A stretch of 21,851 bases of DNA, taken from the NCBI RefSeq assembly GCF_000966975.1, contig NZ_JZWV01000149.1:1-21851 (forward strand), in the 5' to 3' direction. Below, piece after piece: positions 7,204 through 13,794 of the stretch (position 1 is its first letter; the number at the start of each line of letters is the position of its first letter). Position numbers and translations under genes: made by a program. The stretch comes from Streptomyces katrae. GTDB taxonomy: Bacteria > Actinomycetota > Actinomycetes > Streptomycetales > Streptomycetaceae. The notes under the pieces were generated by a model that was not told where the DNA came from, did no database searches, and saw only the letters and a list, made by a program, of their open reading frames with translations.

Positions 7204-7562
7204 GTCAGAGGAGCGGCGAGGGCCGCGTGGGCCGCGTCGAGGATGCGGCCGATCTCGGCGGCGGCCCTTCGGGCCCCGTCCGCGTCGGCGGTGGCTGCGG
7301 CGGCCTCCCAACGGCGGAGGTCCGCCGCAAGGTGAGGTTGGCGCTGGACGTACACGTACGCCGCCCACTGGGCGATGAACCGCTGCAGCGGGGCCAGGTC
7401 GGAGGCCTGCCGCGCCTGGTCGGCCGCCTGGTCCAGCTCACGGGTGAACGCGGGCAGCGCCGCCGGGGCGATCTGGGCGAGGGCCTGCCGCAGCGTGGTC
7501 ACGGTGGCCGGCGGCTGCGGAATGAGCGGCTGGTCGGCGGCGGAGGTCACGGTTGCTCCCAT
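7200..7562 (-). CDS. Small helical protein, DUF6247-like, possible antitoxin
   Basis: This 120-residue protein is predicted to be nearly all helical and Ala-rich. The pattern LRQALAQIAPAALPAF...ELDQAADQA...DLAPLQRFIAQW resembles DUF6247-type actinobacterial proteins; that family name is from memory and not certain. It is the first gene of a two-gene unit with the 90-residue RelE-like protein, overlapping by GTGA. Antitoxins usually precede toxins in such pairs. ATG 7562 has a -10-like CAGAAT exactly 7 nt upstream, favouring a leaderless start. An internal GTG four codons later has a GGGAG ribosome site and is an alternative. No DNA-binding motif is obvious. Confidence 0.65.
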   Translation of the reverse strand: MGATVTSAADQPLIPQPPATVTTLRQALAQIAPAALPAFTRELDQAADQARQASDLAPLQRFIAQWAAYVYVQRQPHLAADLRRWEAAAATADADGARRAAAEIGRILDAAHAALAAPLT

Positions 7563-7569
7563 GCGCGAG

Positions 7570-7575
7570 ATTCTG
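7570..7575 (-). promoter_or_regulatory. -10-like CAGAAT, leaderless start of the two-gene unit
   Basis: On the minus strand CAGAAT is followed by 7 nt and then ATG 7562. The hexamer differs from TANNNT at the first base. It is the only promoter-like element close to this start in the 131-bp gap to msrA. Confidence 0.35.
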
Positions 7576-7693
7576 GGCCCCGCCGCCAGCGTACCCAGGG
7601 CTCAGCCGTCTTTCCCCGCCGAAAGGGTGACAGGCAGCAGCCCGGCCGGTTTCGAGGCCTGCCGGACCGCTGCCGGTCTACGGCGCGGGTTGC

Positions 7694-8362
7694 CTACACC
7701 CCCGGCGCCGGGGCGACGCCGATGGGGCAGGAGACGCCCGTGCCGCCGATGCCGCAGTAGCCGCCGGGGTTCTTGTCGAGGTACTGCTGGTGGTACGGCT
7801 CCGCCGGCCAGAAGGGGCGGGGGTCCGCCGGGAGGACGGCCGTGGTGATCGTGCCGTAGCCCGAGGCGGTGAGGACCTTCTGGTAGGCGTCGCGGGAGGC
7901 TTCGGCGGCCGCCTGGTGGGCGGGGGAGTGGGTGTAGACCGCCGAGCGGTACTGGGTGCCGACGTCGTTGCCCTGGCGGAAGCCCTGGGTGGGGTCGTGG
8001 GACTCCCAGAACAGCTTCAGGAGGGCGGAATAGGAGACCTGTGCCGGGTCGAAGACCACGCGGACGACCTCCGTGTGGCCCGTGAGGCCCGAGCAGACCT
8101 CCTCGTACGACGGGTTCTCCGTGTAGCCGCCCTGGTAGCCGGCCAGGGTGGTCCACACCCCGGGGGTCTGCCAGAACTTGCGCTCCGCGCCCCAGAAGCA
8201 GCCCAGGCCGAAGTCGGCGACTTCGAGGCCTTCGGGGTAGGGGCCTGCCAGCGGGTTGCCGAGGACCGTGTGGCGCTCGGGCAGGGTGAACTGCGCTTCG
8301 GCACGGCCCTTGAGGGCCTCCTCGCGGGTGGGCAGCTCGGGCGTGCGGCGGTACGAGAACAT
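7694..8362 (-). CDS. msrA: Peptide-methionine (S)-S-oxide reductase
   Basis: MsrA repairs oxidised methionine in proteins, reducing the S-sulfoxide with thioredoxin. This 222-residue protein carries the catalytic motif GCFWGAE with nucleophile Cys55. The family stretch GYxGG ([19 protein letters not shown]) and the HDPTQ-like motif ([21 protein letters not shown]) are present. Two C-terminal cysteines in [15 protein letters not shown] can serve as resolving residues. Length is typical for the actinobacterial long form with an extended N-terminus. ATG 8362 is supported by a strong GGAGGAAA ribosome site; an upstream in-frame start at 8386 lies before that site. A textbook sigma-R promoter lies just upstream, fitting induction by thiol oxidation. 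Confidence 0.96.
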   Translation of the reverse strand: MFSYRRTPELPTREEALKGRAEAQFTLPERHTVLGNPLAGPYPEGLEVADFGLGCFWGAERKFWQTPGVWTTLAGYQGGYTENPSYEEVCSGLTGHTEVVRVVFDPAQVSYSALLKLFWESHDPTQGFRQGNDVGTQYRSAVYTHSPAHQAAAEASRDAYQKVLTASGYGTITTAVLPADPRPFWPAEPYHQQYLDKNPGGYCGIGGTGVSCPIGVAPAPGV

Positions 8363-8386
8363 GGATTTCCTCCTTGTGGGACGCAC

Positions 8387-8412
8387 AACGGATGGGGAGG
8401 CGCTCCCATTCC
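8387..8412 (-). promoter_or_regulatory. Sigma-R promoter of msrA (GGAAT-N18-GTT)
   Basis: On the minus strand GGAAT (8412-8408) is followed by exactly 18 nt and GTT (8389-8387), the full consensus of Streptomyces sigma-R, which responds to disulfide stress. The msrA start lies 25 nt beyond the -10. The spacer contains an imperfect inverted repeat (ATGGGAG-CGC-CTCCCCAT). Confidence 0.8.
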
Positions 8413-8444
8413 CCGCCCTTCCCGGCCCTTCCTGGCCCCGCGAC

Positions 8445-8468
8445 GACGCCGACGCGGCCGTCGGCGCC
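8445..8468 (-). terminator. Hairpin downstream of the membrane-anchored hypothetical gene
   Basis: GACGCCGAC (8445-8453) pairs with GTCGGCGCC (8460-8468) at 8 of 9 positions, with a 6-nt loop. It starts 9 bp beyond the stop codon of the gene ending at 8477. There is no T tract, as often in Streptomyces, so termination is likely but unproven. Confidence 0.5.
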
Positions 8469-8476
8469 CGGCCGGC

Positions 8477-9586
8477 TCAGTGCGGGAGCGTGGCCGGCGA
8501 CCCGCCGTTCGCCTCGTACCCGGCCACCGCCAGCGCCCGGACCACCGCGTACGTGTGCGCCGGGTCCTCGGACGCCGACCAGGGCAGCGCGCCCACGTAG
8601 CCGTCCACGTGCCGCACCTGCTCCATCGCCTCCGCCCAGCGCTCCATCCGCACCAGGAACCACAGCAGCAGGTGCCGTACGTGCGCCAGCATCGGGTCGT
8701 CCGCCCGCGCCTGGTGCACCGCGAACAGGGCCCCTTCCACTGCCCGCGAGACGACCGCCGTGCGCCCGAAGTCGTTCACCAGGAGCTGGTCGGGCAGGTT
8801 CTCGTACACCGAGAACAGCGGCAGCGCCGCCAGGAGCGAGCCGTGCGGGGCACGGGCCGCGGCCGCCTCGGCGAAGGCCGCCGCCTTCTCCCGCGAGCCG
8901 TGCCACTTCTCGCACCAGTAGTGCAGGGCCGCCAGGTGCGCCCCCATGTGCGCGGGCGCCACGTCGAGCACCTTCGCCCACAGCGCGTCGAACTCGGCCT
9001 CCGAATAGGCCAGTCCCCGCGCGACCGCCAGCTCCGTGATGAACGGCACCGGGTCGCCCGGCGACAGCAGCGCCGCCTTGCGGCAGGCCTCCCGGGCCTC
9101 CTCCAGGATGATCCGGTGGTCCTGCGAGCCGACCCCGCCGGAGGAGCGCCAGGCCTGCTGCACCAGCAGCTCCGCGTGCACCTGCGCGCCGCCCGCGTCC
9201 TTCTCGGCCTCCAGCCGCCACGCCTTCAGCCACGGCGCACCGACCCCGGGACGCTGTACGAGGTCCAGCGCCGCCGCCCCGCCGAAGGCCTGCACCCGCT
9301 GCCAGCGCTGCTCCCCGTCCTTCGGGGTCCCGGCGAGCAGCGCGGAGGCCGCCTGCCAGCCGCCGCCGCGCTGGACGTTGCCCAGCGCGTCCATCAGGTC
9401 CTGGTCGGGCCCCGGCACCCGGACGTCGAGCTCCTCCTGCCGCACGAACCCGTAGTCGGCGGGGTCGGCGGCGTCGGGGCTGCCCGGCGACACCAGGCGC
9501 AGGCCGCCGCCCCGGCGGACCCGTACGAACCGATAGATCATGACGCCGGCCAGCACGAGCATCATCAGGACCCAGATCATCTGCAT
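8477..9586 (-). CDS. Membrane-anchored conserved hypothetical protein
   Basis: This 369-residue protein has one N-terminal membrane span (residues about 4-20, WVLMMLVLAGVMIYRFV) followed by a basic stop-transfer VRVRRGG, so most of it should be cytosolic. The rest is helical with repeated Ala/Trp-rich helix pairs, suggestive of TPR-like or alpha-solenoid structure, and no catalytic motif is seen. ATG 9586 is chosen because the protein then begins directly with the membrane segment; the longer frame upstream crosses the metB promoter. It is divergent from metB and lies upstream of msrA on the same strand, but a hairpin and a separate sigma-R promoter lie between, so an operon with msrA is unlikely. 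Function is unknown. Confidence 0.85.
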   Translation of the reverse strand: MQMIWVLMMLVLAGVMIYRFVRVRRGGGLRLVSPGSPDAADPADYGFVRQEELDVRVPGPDQDLMDALGNVQRGGGWQAASALLAGTPKDGEQRWQRVQAFGGAAALDLVQRPGVGAPWLKAWRLEAEKDAGGAQVHAELLVQQAWRSSGGVGSQDHRIILEEAREACRKAALLSPGDPVPFITELAVARGLAYSEAEFDALWAKVLDVAPAHMGAHLAALHYWCEKWHGSREKAAAFAEAAAARAPHGSLLAALPLFSVYENLPDQLLVNDFGRTAVVSRAVEGALFAVHQARADDPMLAHVRHLLLWFLVRMERWAEAMEQVRHVDGYVGALPWSASEDPAHTYAVVRALAVAGYEANGGSPATLPH

Positions 9587-9680
9587 GTCTCCCAGCGAAC
9601 CAGACCCGGCGGGGCAAACGCGAATGCGTGACCGGTCCCGGTGGGCGGCCCCGGTGACCGGTCCCCGCGGGCGGCCCCGG

Positions 9681-9709
9681 AAGACCACGGGCGGCGCGGG
9701 GCATAGCAT
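9681..9709 (+). promoter_or_regulatory. metB promoter, leaderless
   Basis: AAGACC (9681-9686) and TAGCAT (9704-9709) are separated by 17 nt. The -10 ends 7 nt before ATG 9717, so the transcript should begin at the start codon. No ribosome site is present. Confidence 0.5.
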
Positions 9710-9716
9710 CTGCCCC

Positions 9717-10874
9717 ATGAGCGACGACAGCCACGAGCACCAGAGCTTCGAGACCCGCGCGATCCACGCGGGCAACACGGCGGACCCGCAGACCGGCGCG
9801 GTCGTACCGCCGATCTACCAGGTGTCCACCTACAAGCAGGACGGCGTGGGCGGCCTGCGCGGCGGATACGAGTACAGCCGCAGCGGCAACCCCACCCGCA
9901 CCGCGCTGGAGGAGAACCTCGCCGCGCTCGAGGGCGGCCGGCGCGGCCTGGCCTTCGCCTCCGGGCTGGCCGCCGAGGACTGCCTGCTGCGCACGCTGCT
10001 GGCCCCGGGCGACCACGTGGTCATTCCCAACGACGCCTACGGCGGCACGTTCCGCCTCTTCGCGAAGGTCGTCTCCCGCTGGGGCGTGGAGTGGTCGGTC
10101 GCCGACACCTCCGACGCCGACTCCGTGCGCGCCGCGATCACCCCGAAGACCAAGCTCATCTGGGTCGAGACCCCCTCGAACCCGCTGCTGGGCATCACCG
10201 ACATCGCGGTGGTCGCGGACATCGCCCGCACGGCCGGCGCCAAGCTCGTCGTCGACAACACCTTCGCCTCCCCCTACCTCCAGCAGCCCCTCGCGCTCGG
10301 CGCCGACGTCGTCGTGCACTCGCTGACCAAGTACATGGGCGGCCACTCCGACGTCGTCGGCGGTGCCCTCGTCGCCGCCGACGAGGCCCTGGGCGAGGAG
10401 CTCGCCTACCACCAGAACGCCATGGGCGCGGTCGCCGGACCGTTCGACTCCTGGGTCGTGCTGCGCGGCATCAAGACCCTGGCCGTGCGCATGGACCGGC
10501 ACGCCGAGAACGCCGCCAAGATCGTGGAGGTGCTCCAGCGCCACCCGAAGGTCACCAAGGTCCTCTACCCGGGCCTGCCCGAGCACCCCGGCCACGAGAT
10601 CGCCGCCAAGCAGATGCGCAACTTCGGCGGCATGGTCTCCTTCCAGGTCGCCGGCGGCGAGGAGGAGGCCGTCGCGATCTGCGGCCGCACGAAGATCTTC
10701 ACGCTGGCCGAGTCCCTCGGCGGCGTCGAGTCCCTCATCGAGCACCCGGGCCGGATGACCCACGCCTCGGTGGCCGGCTCGGCCCTGGAGGTCCCCGCGG
10801 ACCTGATCCGCCTGTCCGTCGGCATCGAGAACGCCGACGACCTCATCGCGGACCTCACCCAGGCCCTGGGCTAG
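9717..10874 (+). CDS. metB: Cystathionine gamma-synthase
   Basis: This 385-residue PLP enzyme of the Cys/Met-metabolism family joins an activated homoserine ester and cysteine to give cystathionine, in methionine biosynthesis and transsulfuration. The PLP lysine is Lys205 in SLTKYMGGH. Other family motifs are YEYSRSGNPT (51-60), the PLP-ring stacking region NDAYGGT, ETPSNPLL (151-158) and Asp180 in VVDNTFASPYLQQP. Full length and no defects are seen. Assignment as MetB rather than cystathionine gamma-lyase or O-acetylhomoserine sulfhydrylase rests on overall resemblance to actinobacterial MetB; these relatives differ by few residues. A leaderless promoter precedes it and a strong terminator follows. 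Confidence 0.92.
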   Translation: MSDDSHEHQSFETRAIHAGNTADPQTGAVVPPIYQVSTYKQDGVGGLRGGYEYSRSGNPTRTALEENLAALEGGRRGLAFASGLAAEDCLLRTLLAPGDHVVIPNDAYGGTFRLFAKVVSRWGVEWSVADTSDADSVRAAITPKTKLIWVETPSNPLLGITDIAVVADIARTAGAKLVVDNTFASPYLQQPLALGADVVVHSLTKYMGGHSDVVGGALVAADEALGEELAYHQNAMGAVAGPFDSWVVLRGIKTLAVRMDRHAENAAKIVEVLQRHPKVTKVLYPGLPEHPGHEIAAKQMRNFGGMVSFQVAGGEEEAVAICGRTKIFTLAESLGGVESLIEHPGRMTHASVAGSALEVPADLIRLSVGIENADDLIADLTQALG

Positions 10875-10883
10875 GTCGTACTC

Positions 10884-10922
10884 CGCCGCCCCCGGAGGGC
10901 TACCAGCCCTCCAGGGGCGGCG
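10884..10922. terminator. Bidirectional terminator between metB and the membrane protein gene
   Basis: An 18-bp stem with a single mismatch (CGCCGCCCCCGGAGGGCT with AGCCCTCCAGGGGCGGCG) closes a 3-nt loop. It lies just after metB and overlaps the last codons of the opposing gene, whose stop codon (10900-10902) falls at the hairpin tip. Confidence 0.85.
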
Positions 10923-11151
10923 ACACGCGGCTGGGCGGCGCCGCCCACGGGTGCGTCAGCGCCGCCCACACCGCGAAGGCGACCGCCGCCGCCCACAGCA
11001 CCGCCCAGCCGAAGCGGCGCAGGGCCCGGCGCCGCCGCAGTAGCCGCCGCCCCCGCGCGGCCGCGGCCGCCGCCAGACCGGCCGGCACCGCCGGGTGCGG
11101 GCCCTCCAGCAGCTGCCTGACCTGCGCTTCCTTACGGTCGTACGGGCTCAT
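10900..11151 (-). CDS. Small single-pass membrane protein, possible anti-sigma partner
   Basis: This 83-residue protein starts at ATG 11151, overlapping the stop of the sigma-like gene by ATGA, so the two are translationally coupled. The N-terminal half is cytosolic-looking and basic (RGRRLLRRRRALRR at 33-46). One membrane span follows (about 48-66, GWAVLWAAAVAFAVWAA), then a short Pro-rich external tail. Size, topology and coupling to an ECF-like gene suggest a membrane regulator of that factor. However, no zinc-binding anti-sigma motif (HxxxCxxC) is present, so this role is inference only. Confidence 0.75.
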   Translation of the reverse strand: MSPYDRKEAQVRQLLEGPHPAVPAGLAAAAAARGRRLLRRRRALRRFGWAVLWAAAVAFAVWAALTHPWAAPPSRVSPPLEGW

Positions 11152-11597
11152 GCCGCCCCCGCGGCCGGCCGTGTCGCCTCGCGCAGGGCGGCCACCGCCC
11201 GGTTGCGCAGGGCCTCGACCCGCTCCGGCGCCAGCCCCAGCTGCGCGGCCGTGACCTCCTCGGCGACGCCCTCGTAGACCCGCATCACCAGCACCAGCCG
11301 CTGCGCCGGGCTCAGCGGTGCGAGGATCCCGCTGCCGGGCGGCAGCCGCCGCGCGGTGCGCGCGTACGCGGCGCAGACCTCCTGGCGGGTGTGGTCGTAC
11401 GGGTCGTCCCCGCGCAGCCGCTCCCAGTACGCGTACGTACGGGCCAGCGCGCCGGCGAGGATGCGGTGCGCGGCGTACGCCTCGGCCGGGGGTTCGGCCG
11501 TCAGCAGGACCGCGACGTGCAGCAGCCGCCCCGCCGCGCCCGCGACGAAGGCCTCGAACTCCGGGTCCCGCCCCGCACGCCGGTCCACAGCACACAT
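11148..11597 (-). CDS. Short, divergent ECF-like sigma factor
   Basis: This 149-residue protein shows a degenerate two-domain sigma-70 layout. Residues about 12-85 resemble region 2 (FEAFVAGAAGRLLHVAVLLTA...AYAYWERL). Residues about 92-142 resemble region 4 (LSPAQRLVLVMRVYEGVAEE followed by an HTH, AAQLGLAPERVEALRNRAVAALRE). It is shorter than typical ECF factors (about 165-190 residues) because the linker is nearly absent and the region 2 acidic residues are sparse. It may therefore be a weak sigma factor or a repurposed DNA-binding or adaptor protein. The start ATG 11597 lacks a clear ribosome site; a TTGACC lies at 11621-11626 on the minus strand. It overlaps the downstream membrane-protein gene. 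Confidence 0.7.
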   Translation of the reverse strand: MCAVDRRAGRDPEFEAFVAGAAGRLLHVAVLLTAEPPAEAYAAHRILAGALARTYAYWERLRGDDPYDHTRQEVCAAYARTARRLPPGSGILAPLSPAQRLVLVMRVYEGVAEEVTAAQLGLAPERVEALRNRAVAALREATRPAAGAA

Positions 11598-11658
11598 GGT
11601 GCGGTCTGCGCCACCGCCCCGGTCAAGGGGTGTGACACGGCGGGATCCCGGGCCGGGT

Positions 11659-12180
11659 TCAGGAGGCGGGGCCGCCCTCGGCGGCGGCGGACATCAGTTC
11701 CGACAGCGAGCCGTTGAAGCGGGTCAGCAGCCGCGTGAACTCCTCGCGCTCCTCCTCCGCCCAGCCCTCGGTCACCCGGGCCATCAGCTCCCGCCGCGAG
11801 GAGCGGACCTCCTCCAGCCGGGCCAGCCCGCGCGGGGACAGCGCGAGGACCACGGCCCGGCCGTCCTCGGGGTGCGAGGTGCGCTTGACCAGACCGGCGT
11901 CGACCAGCGGGGCCACCTGCCGGGTGACGGTGGAGGAGTCGATGCCCATGCCTGCCGCCAGCGCCTTGACGCCCATCGGGCCTTCCAGGTCGAGCCTGTT
12001 CAGCAGCAGGTACGCGGCGCGGTCCATGGAGTTGCGGGCCTGGCCGACGCCGCCGAGGCGGGTCTGCTCGGCCCGGCGGGCGAAGACGGCCACCTGGTGC
12101 TGGAGCGCGTCCAGGAGTCCGGATCCGGCGGGCGCTTCGGCCGCCGTGGGCAGGTCGGAACTGGCCGGGATGGAGGGCAT
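11659..12180 (-). CDS. MarR-family transcriptional regulator
   Basis: This 173-residue winged-helix regulator is a dimeric repressor by family. The recognition region is GPMGVKALAAGMGIDSSTVTRQVAPLVDAGLV (about residues 70-101), followed by the wing KRTSHPEDGRAVVLALSPRG with its conserved Asp-Gly-Arg. C-terminal helices complete the dimer interface. ATG 12180 has GAAGAGAG upstream. It is divergent from the threonine ammonia-lyase gene, with 237 bp between, which may hold its operator, but no clear palindrome was found. The target could be itself, the lyase, or the DrrAB-type exporter downstream of the lyase. Ligand is unknown. Confidence 0.93.
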   Translation of the reverse strand: MPSIPASSDLPTAAEAPAGSGLLDALQHQVAVFARRAEQTRLGGVGQARNSMDRAAYLLLNRLDLEGPMGVKALAAGMGIDSSTVTRQVAPLVDAGLVKRTSHPEDGRAVVLALSPRGLARLEEVRSSRRELMARVTEGWAEEEREEFTRLLTRFNGSLSELMSAAAEGGPAS

Positions 12181-12417
12181 GCCGTGGCTCTCTTCGCGTG
12201 GGGCCGACAAGGATGGGGGACAGAGTACGCGGCCGTGCGGCGGCTCGTACGCCGCGTTTGACAACTGATACGCACCGTCTGCCCGGCCGCCCCCGGACCG
12301 TTCCGCATGGCGAGATTTCGCCCTCCTCCCGGGGGCCGCCCGGGGCCCGCCTCGAGACCGCGCGGACGCCCCGTCCATCCCGGCGCCCACGCCCCCGGGG
12401 GCTGCGAGACTGACCGC

Positions 12418-13647
12418 ATGACCTACCGTGTGCAGCCCGTCCCCCAGGTGATCCTCGACGACGTCCGGGGGGCTCAGAAGATGCTGTCCGGGGTGTCCCG
12501 TGTGACCGCCATGGAGGGCAGCCGGCACCTCACCTCCCTCGTCGGCGCCCCGGTGCACCTCAAGTGCGAGAACCTCCAGCGCACCGGCTCCTTCAAGCTG
12601 CGCGGCGCGTACGTGCGCATCGCCGGCCTGCGCCCCGAGCAGCGTGCGGCCGGGGTCGTCGCCGCGAGCGCCGGCAACCACGCCCAGGGCGTGGCGCTGG
12701 CCTCCTCCCTGCTCGGGGTCCGCTCGACCGTGTTCATGCCGGTCGGCGCCCCGCTGCCCAAGGTGGCCGCCACCCAGGAGTACGGGGCCGAGGTGCGGCT
12801 GGAGGGGCACGTGGTCGACGAGACCCTGGCCGCCGCCCAGGAGTACGCGGACCGTACCGGAGCGGTGTTCATCCACCCCTTCGACCACCGCGACATCATC
12901 GCCGGCCAGGGCACCGTCGGCCTGGAGATCCTGGAGCAGTGCCCCGAGGTGCGCACCATCCTCGTCGGGGTCGGCGGCGGCGGTCTCGCGGCGGGCGTCG
13001 CGGTGGCGGTCAAGGCGCTGCGCCCGGACGTGAAGGTGATCGGTGTGCAGGCGGCGGGCGCGGCCGCGTACCCGCCCTCCCTCCAGGTCGGCCACCCGGT
13101 CTCCGTCGACCGGCCGGTCACGATGGCCGACGGCATCAAGGTCGGGCGGCCCGGCGACGTCCCGTTCGCGATCATCGGGGAGCTGCTGGACGACGTGCGG
13201 ACCGTGTCGGAGGACGCCCTGTCCAGCGCCCTGCTGCTGTGCCTGGAGCGGGCCAAGCTGGTGGTCGAGCCGGCCGGCTGCGCCCCGGTGGCGGCGCTGC
13301 TGAGCGAGCCCGAGCGGTACGGGGGCGGGCCGGTGGTGGCCGTCCTGTCCGGCGGGAACGTCGACCCGCTGCTGCTCCAGCGGATCCTGCGGCACGGCAT
13401 GGCGGCGGCGGGCCGCTACCTGTCGCTGCGGCTGCGGGTGGCGGACGCGCCGGGGGCCCTGGCGGGGCTGCTGGGGGTGCTGTCGACGGTGGACGCGAAC
13501 GTGCTGGACGTCAGCCACGTACGGACCGACCCGAGGCTCGGGCTCACCGAGGTGGAGGTGGAGCTGCACCTGGAGACCAAGGGGCCCGAGCACTGCAAGG
13601 AGGTGGCCCGCACCCTGCACGCGGCGGGGTACCGGGTGATGGGCTGA
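12418..13647 (+). CDS. ilvA: Threonine ammonia-lyase with C-terminal ACT domain
   Basis: This 409-residue PLP enzyme deaminates threonine (and serine) to 2-oxobutanoate, the first step to isoleucine. The PLP lysine is Lys60 in SFKLRGA. The phosphate-binding Gly loop GVGGGGLAAG lies near 183-192, and SAGNHAQGVA is also visible. An ACT-type domain occupies about residues 330-409 (YLSLRLRVADAPGALAGLLG). The single ACT domain and roughly 400-residue length match the short TdcB-like form common in actinobacteria, which can serve biosynthetic or catabolic roles; the ilvA symbol follows actinobacterial usage. GAGACT lies 6 nt before ATG and could be a leaderless -10, weakly matching consensus. Confidence 0.93.
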   Translation: MTYRVQPVPQVILDDVRGAQKMLSGVSRVTAMEGSRHLTSLVGAPVHLKCENLQRTGSFKLRGAYVRIAGLRPEQRAAGVVAASAGNHAQGVALASSLLGVRSTVFMPVGAPLPKVAATQEYGAEVRLEGHVVDETLAAAQEYADRTGAVFIHPFDHRDIIAGQGTVGLEILEQCPEVRTILVGVGGGGLAAGVAVAVKALRPDVKVIGVQAAGAAAYPPSLQVGHPVSVDRPVTMADGIKVGRPGDVPFAIIGELLDDVRTVSEDALSSALLLCLERAKLVVEPAGCAPVAALLSEPERYGGGPVVAVLSGGNVDPLLLQRILRHGMAAAGRYLSLRLRVADAPGALAGLLGVLSTVDANVLDVSHVRTDPRLGLTEVEVELHLETKGPEHCKEVARTLHAAGYRVMG

Positions 13648-13683
13648 GGAGGCACGGCCCGGGGTGCGTCCGGAGCATGGTGC

Positions 13684-13745
13684 GACGCGATATGACGCGA
13701 TAGGATGCGTTGTGCCGGGCGGGCCCTGTCCGGCGCACCTAGGAT
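13684..13745 (+). promoter_or_regulatory. Direct repeats and two TAGGAT boxes upstream of the drrAB-like operon
   Basis: Two 9-bp copies of GACGCGATA (13684-13692 and 13694-13702) are spaced 10 bp apart, one helical turn. TAGGAT, a good -10 hexamer, occurs at 13701-13706 and again at 13740-13745, each followed by a similar GCGT-GTG context. The second would give a leader of about 45 nt to ATG 13795. The repeats are a plausible regulator site. Confidence 0.4.
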
Positions 13746-13794
13746 TTGCGTAGTGATGCCCCGAATCGTCTGATCGATCGCTGGGAGAATACGT

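Noticed and set aside
7602..10763. A 1053-codon open frame on the minus strand
   Set aside because: It runs antisense to metB and through the real msrA and membrane-protein genes in another frame. Its product is Gly/Arg/Ala-rich shadow sequence caused by the lack of stop codons in high-GC DNA.
12256..12275. TTGACA box in an AT-richer island between marR and ilvA as promoter or MarR operator
   Set aside because: No -10 at suitable spacing on either strand and no convincing palindrome; too weak to list as a feature.
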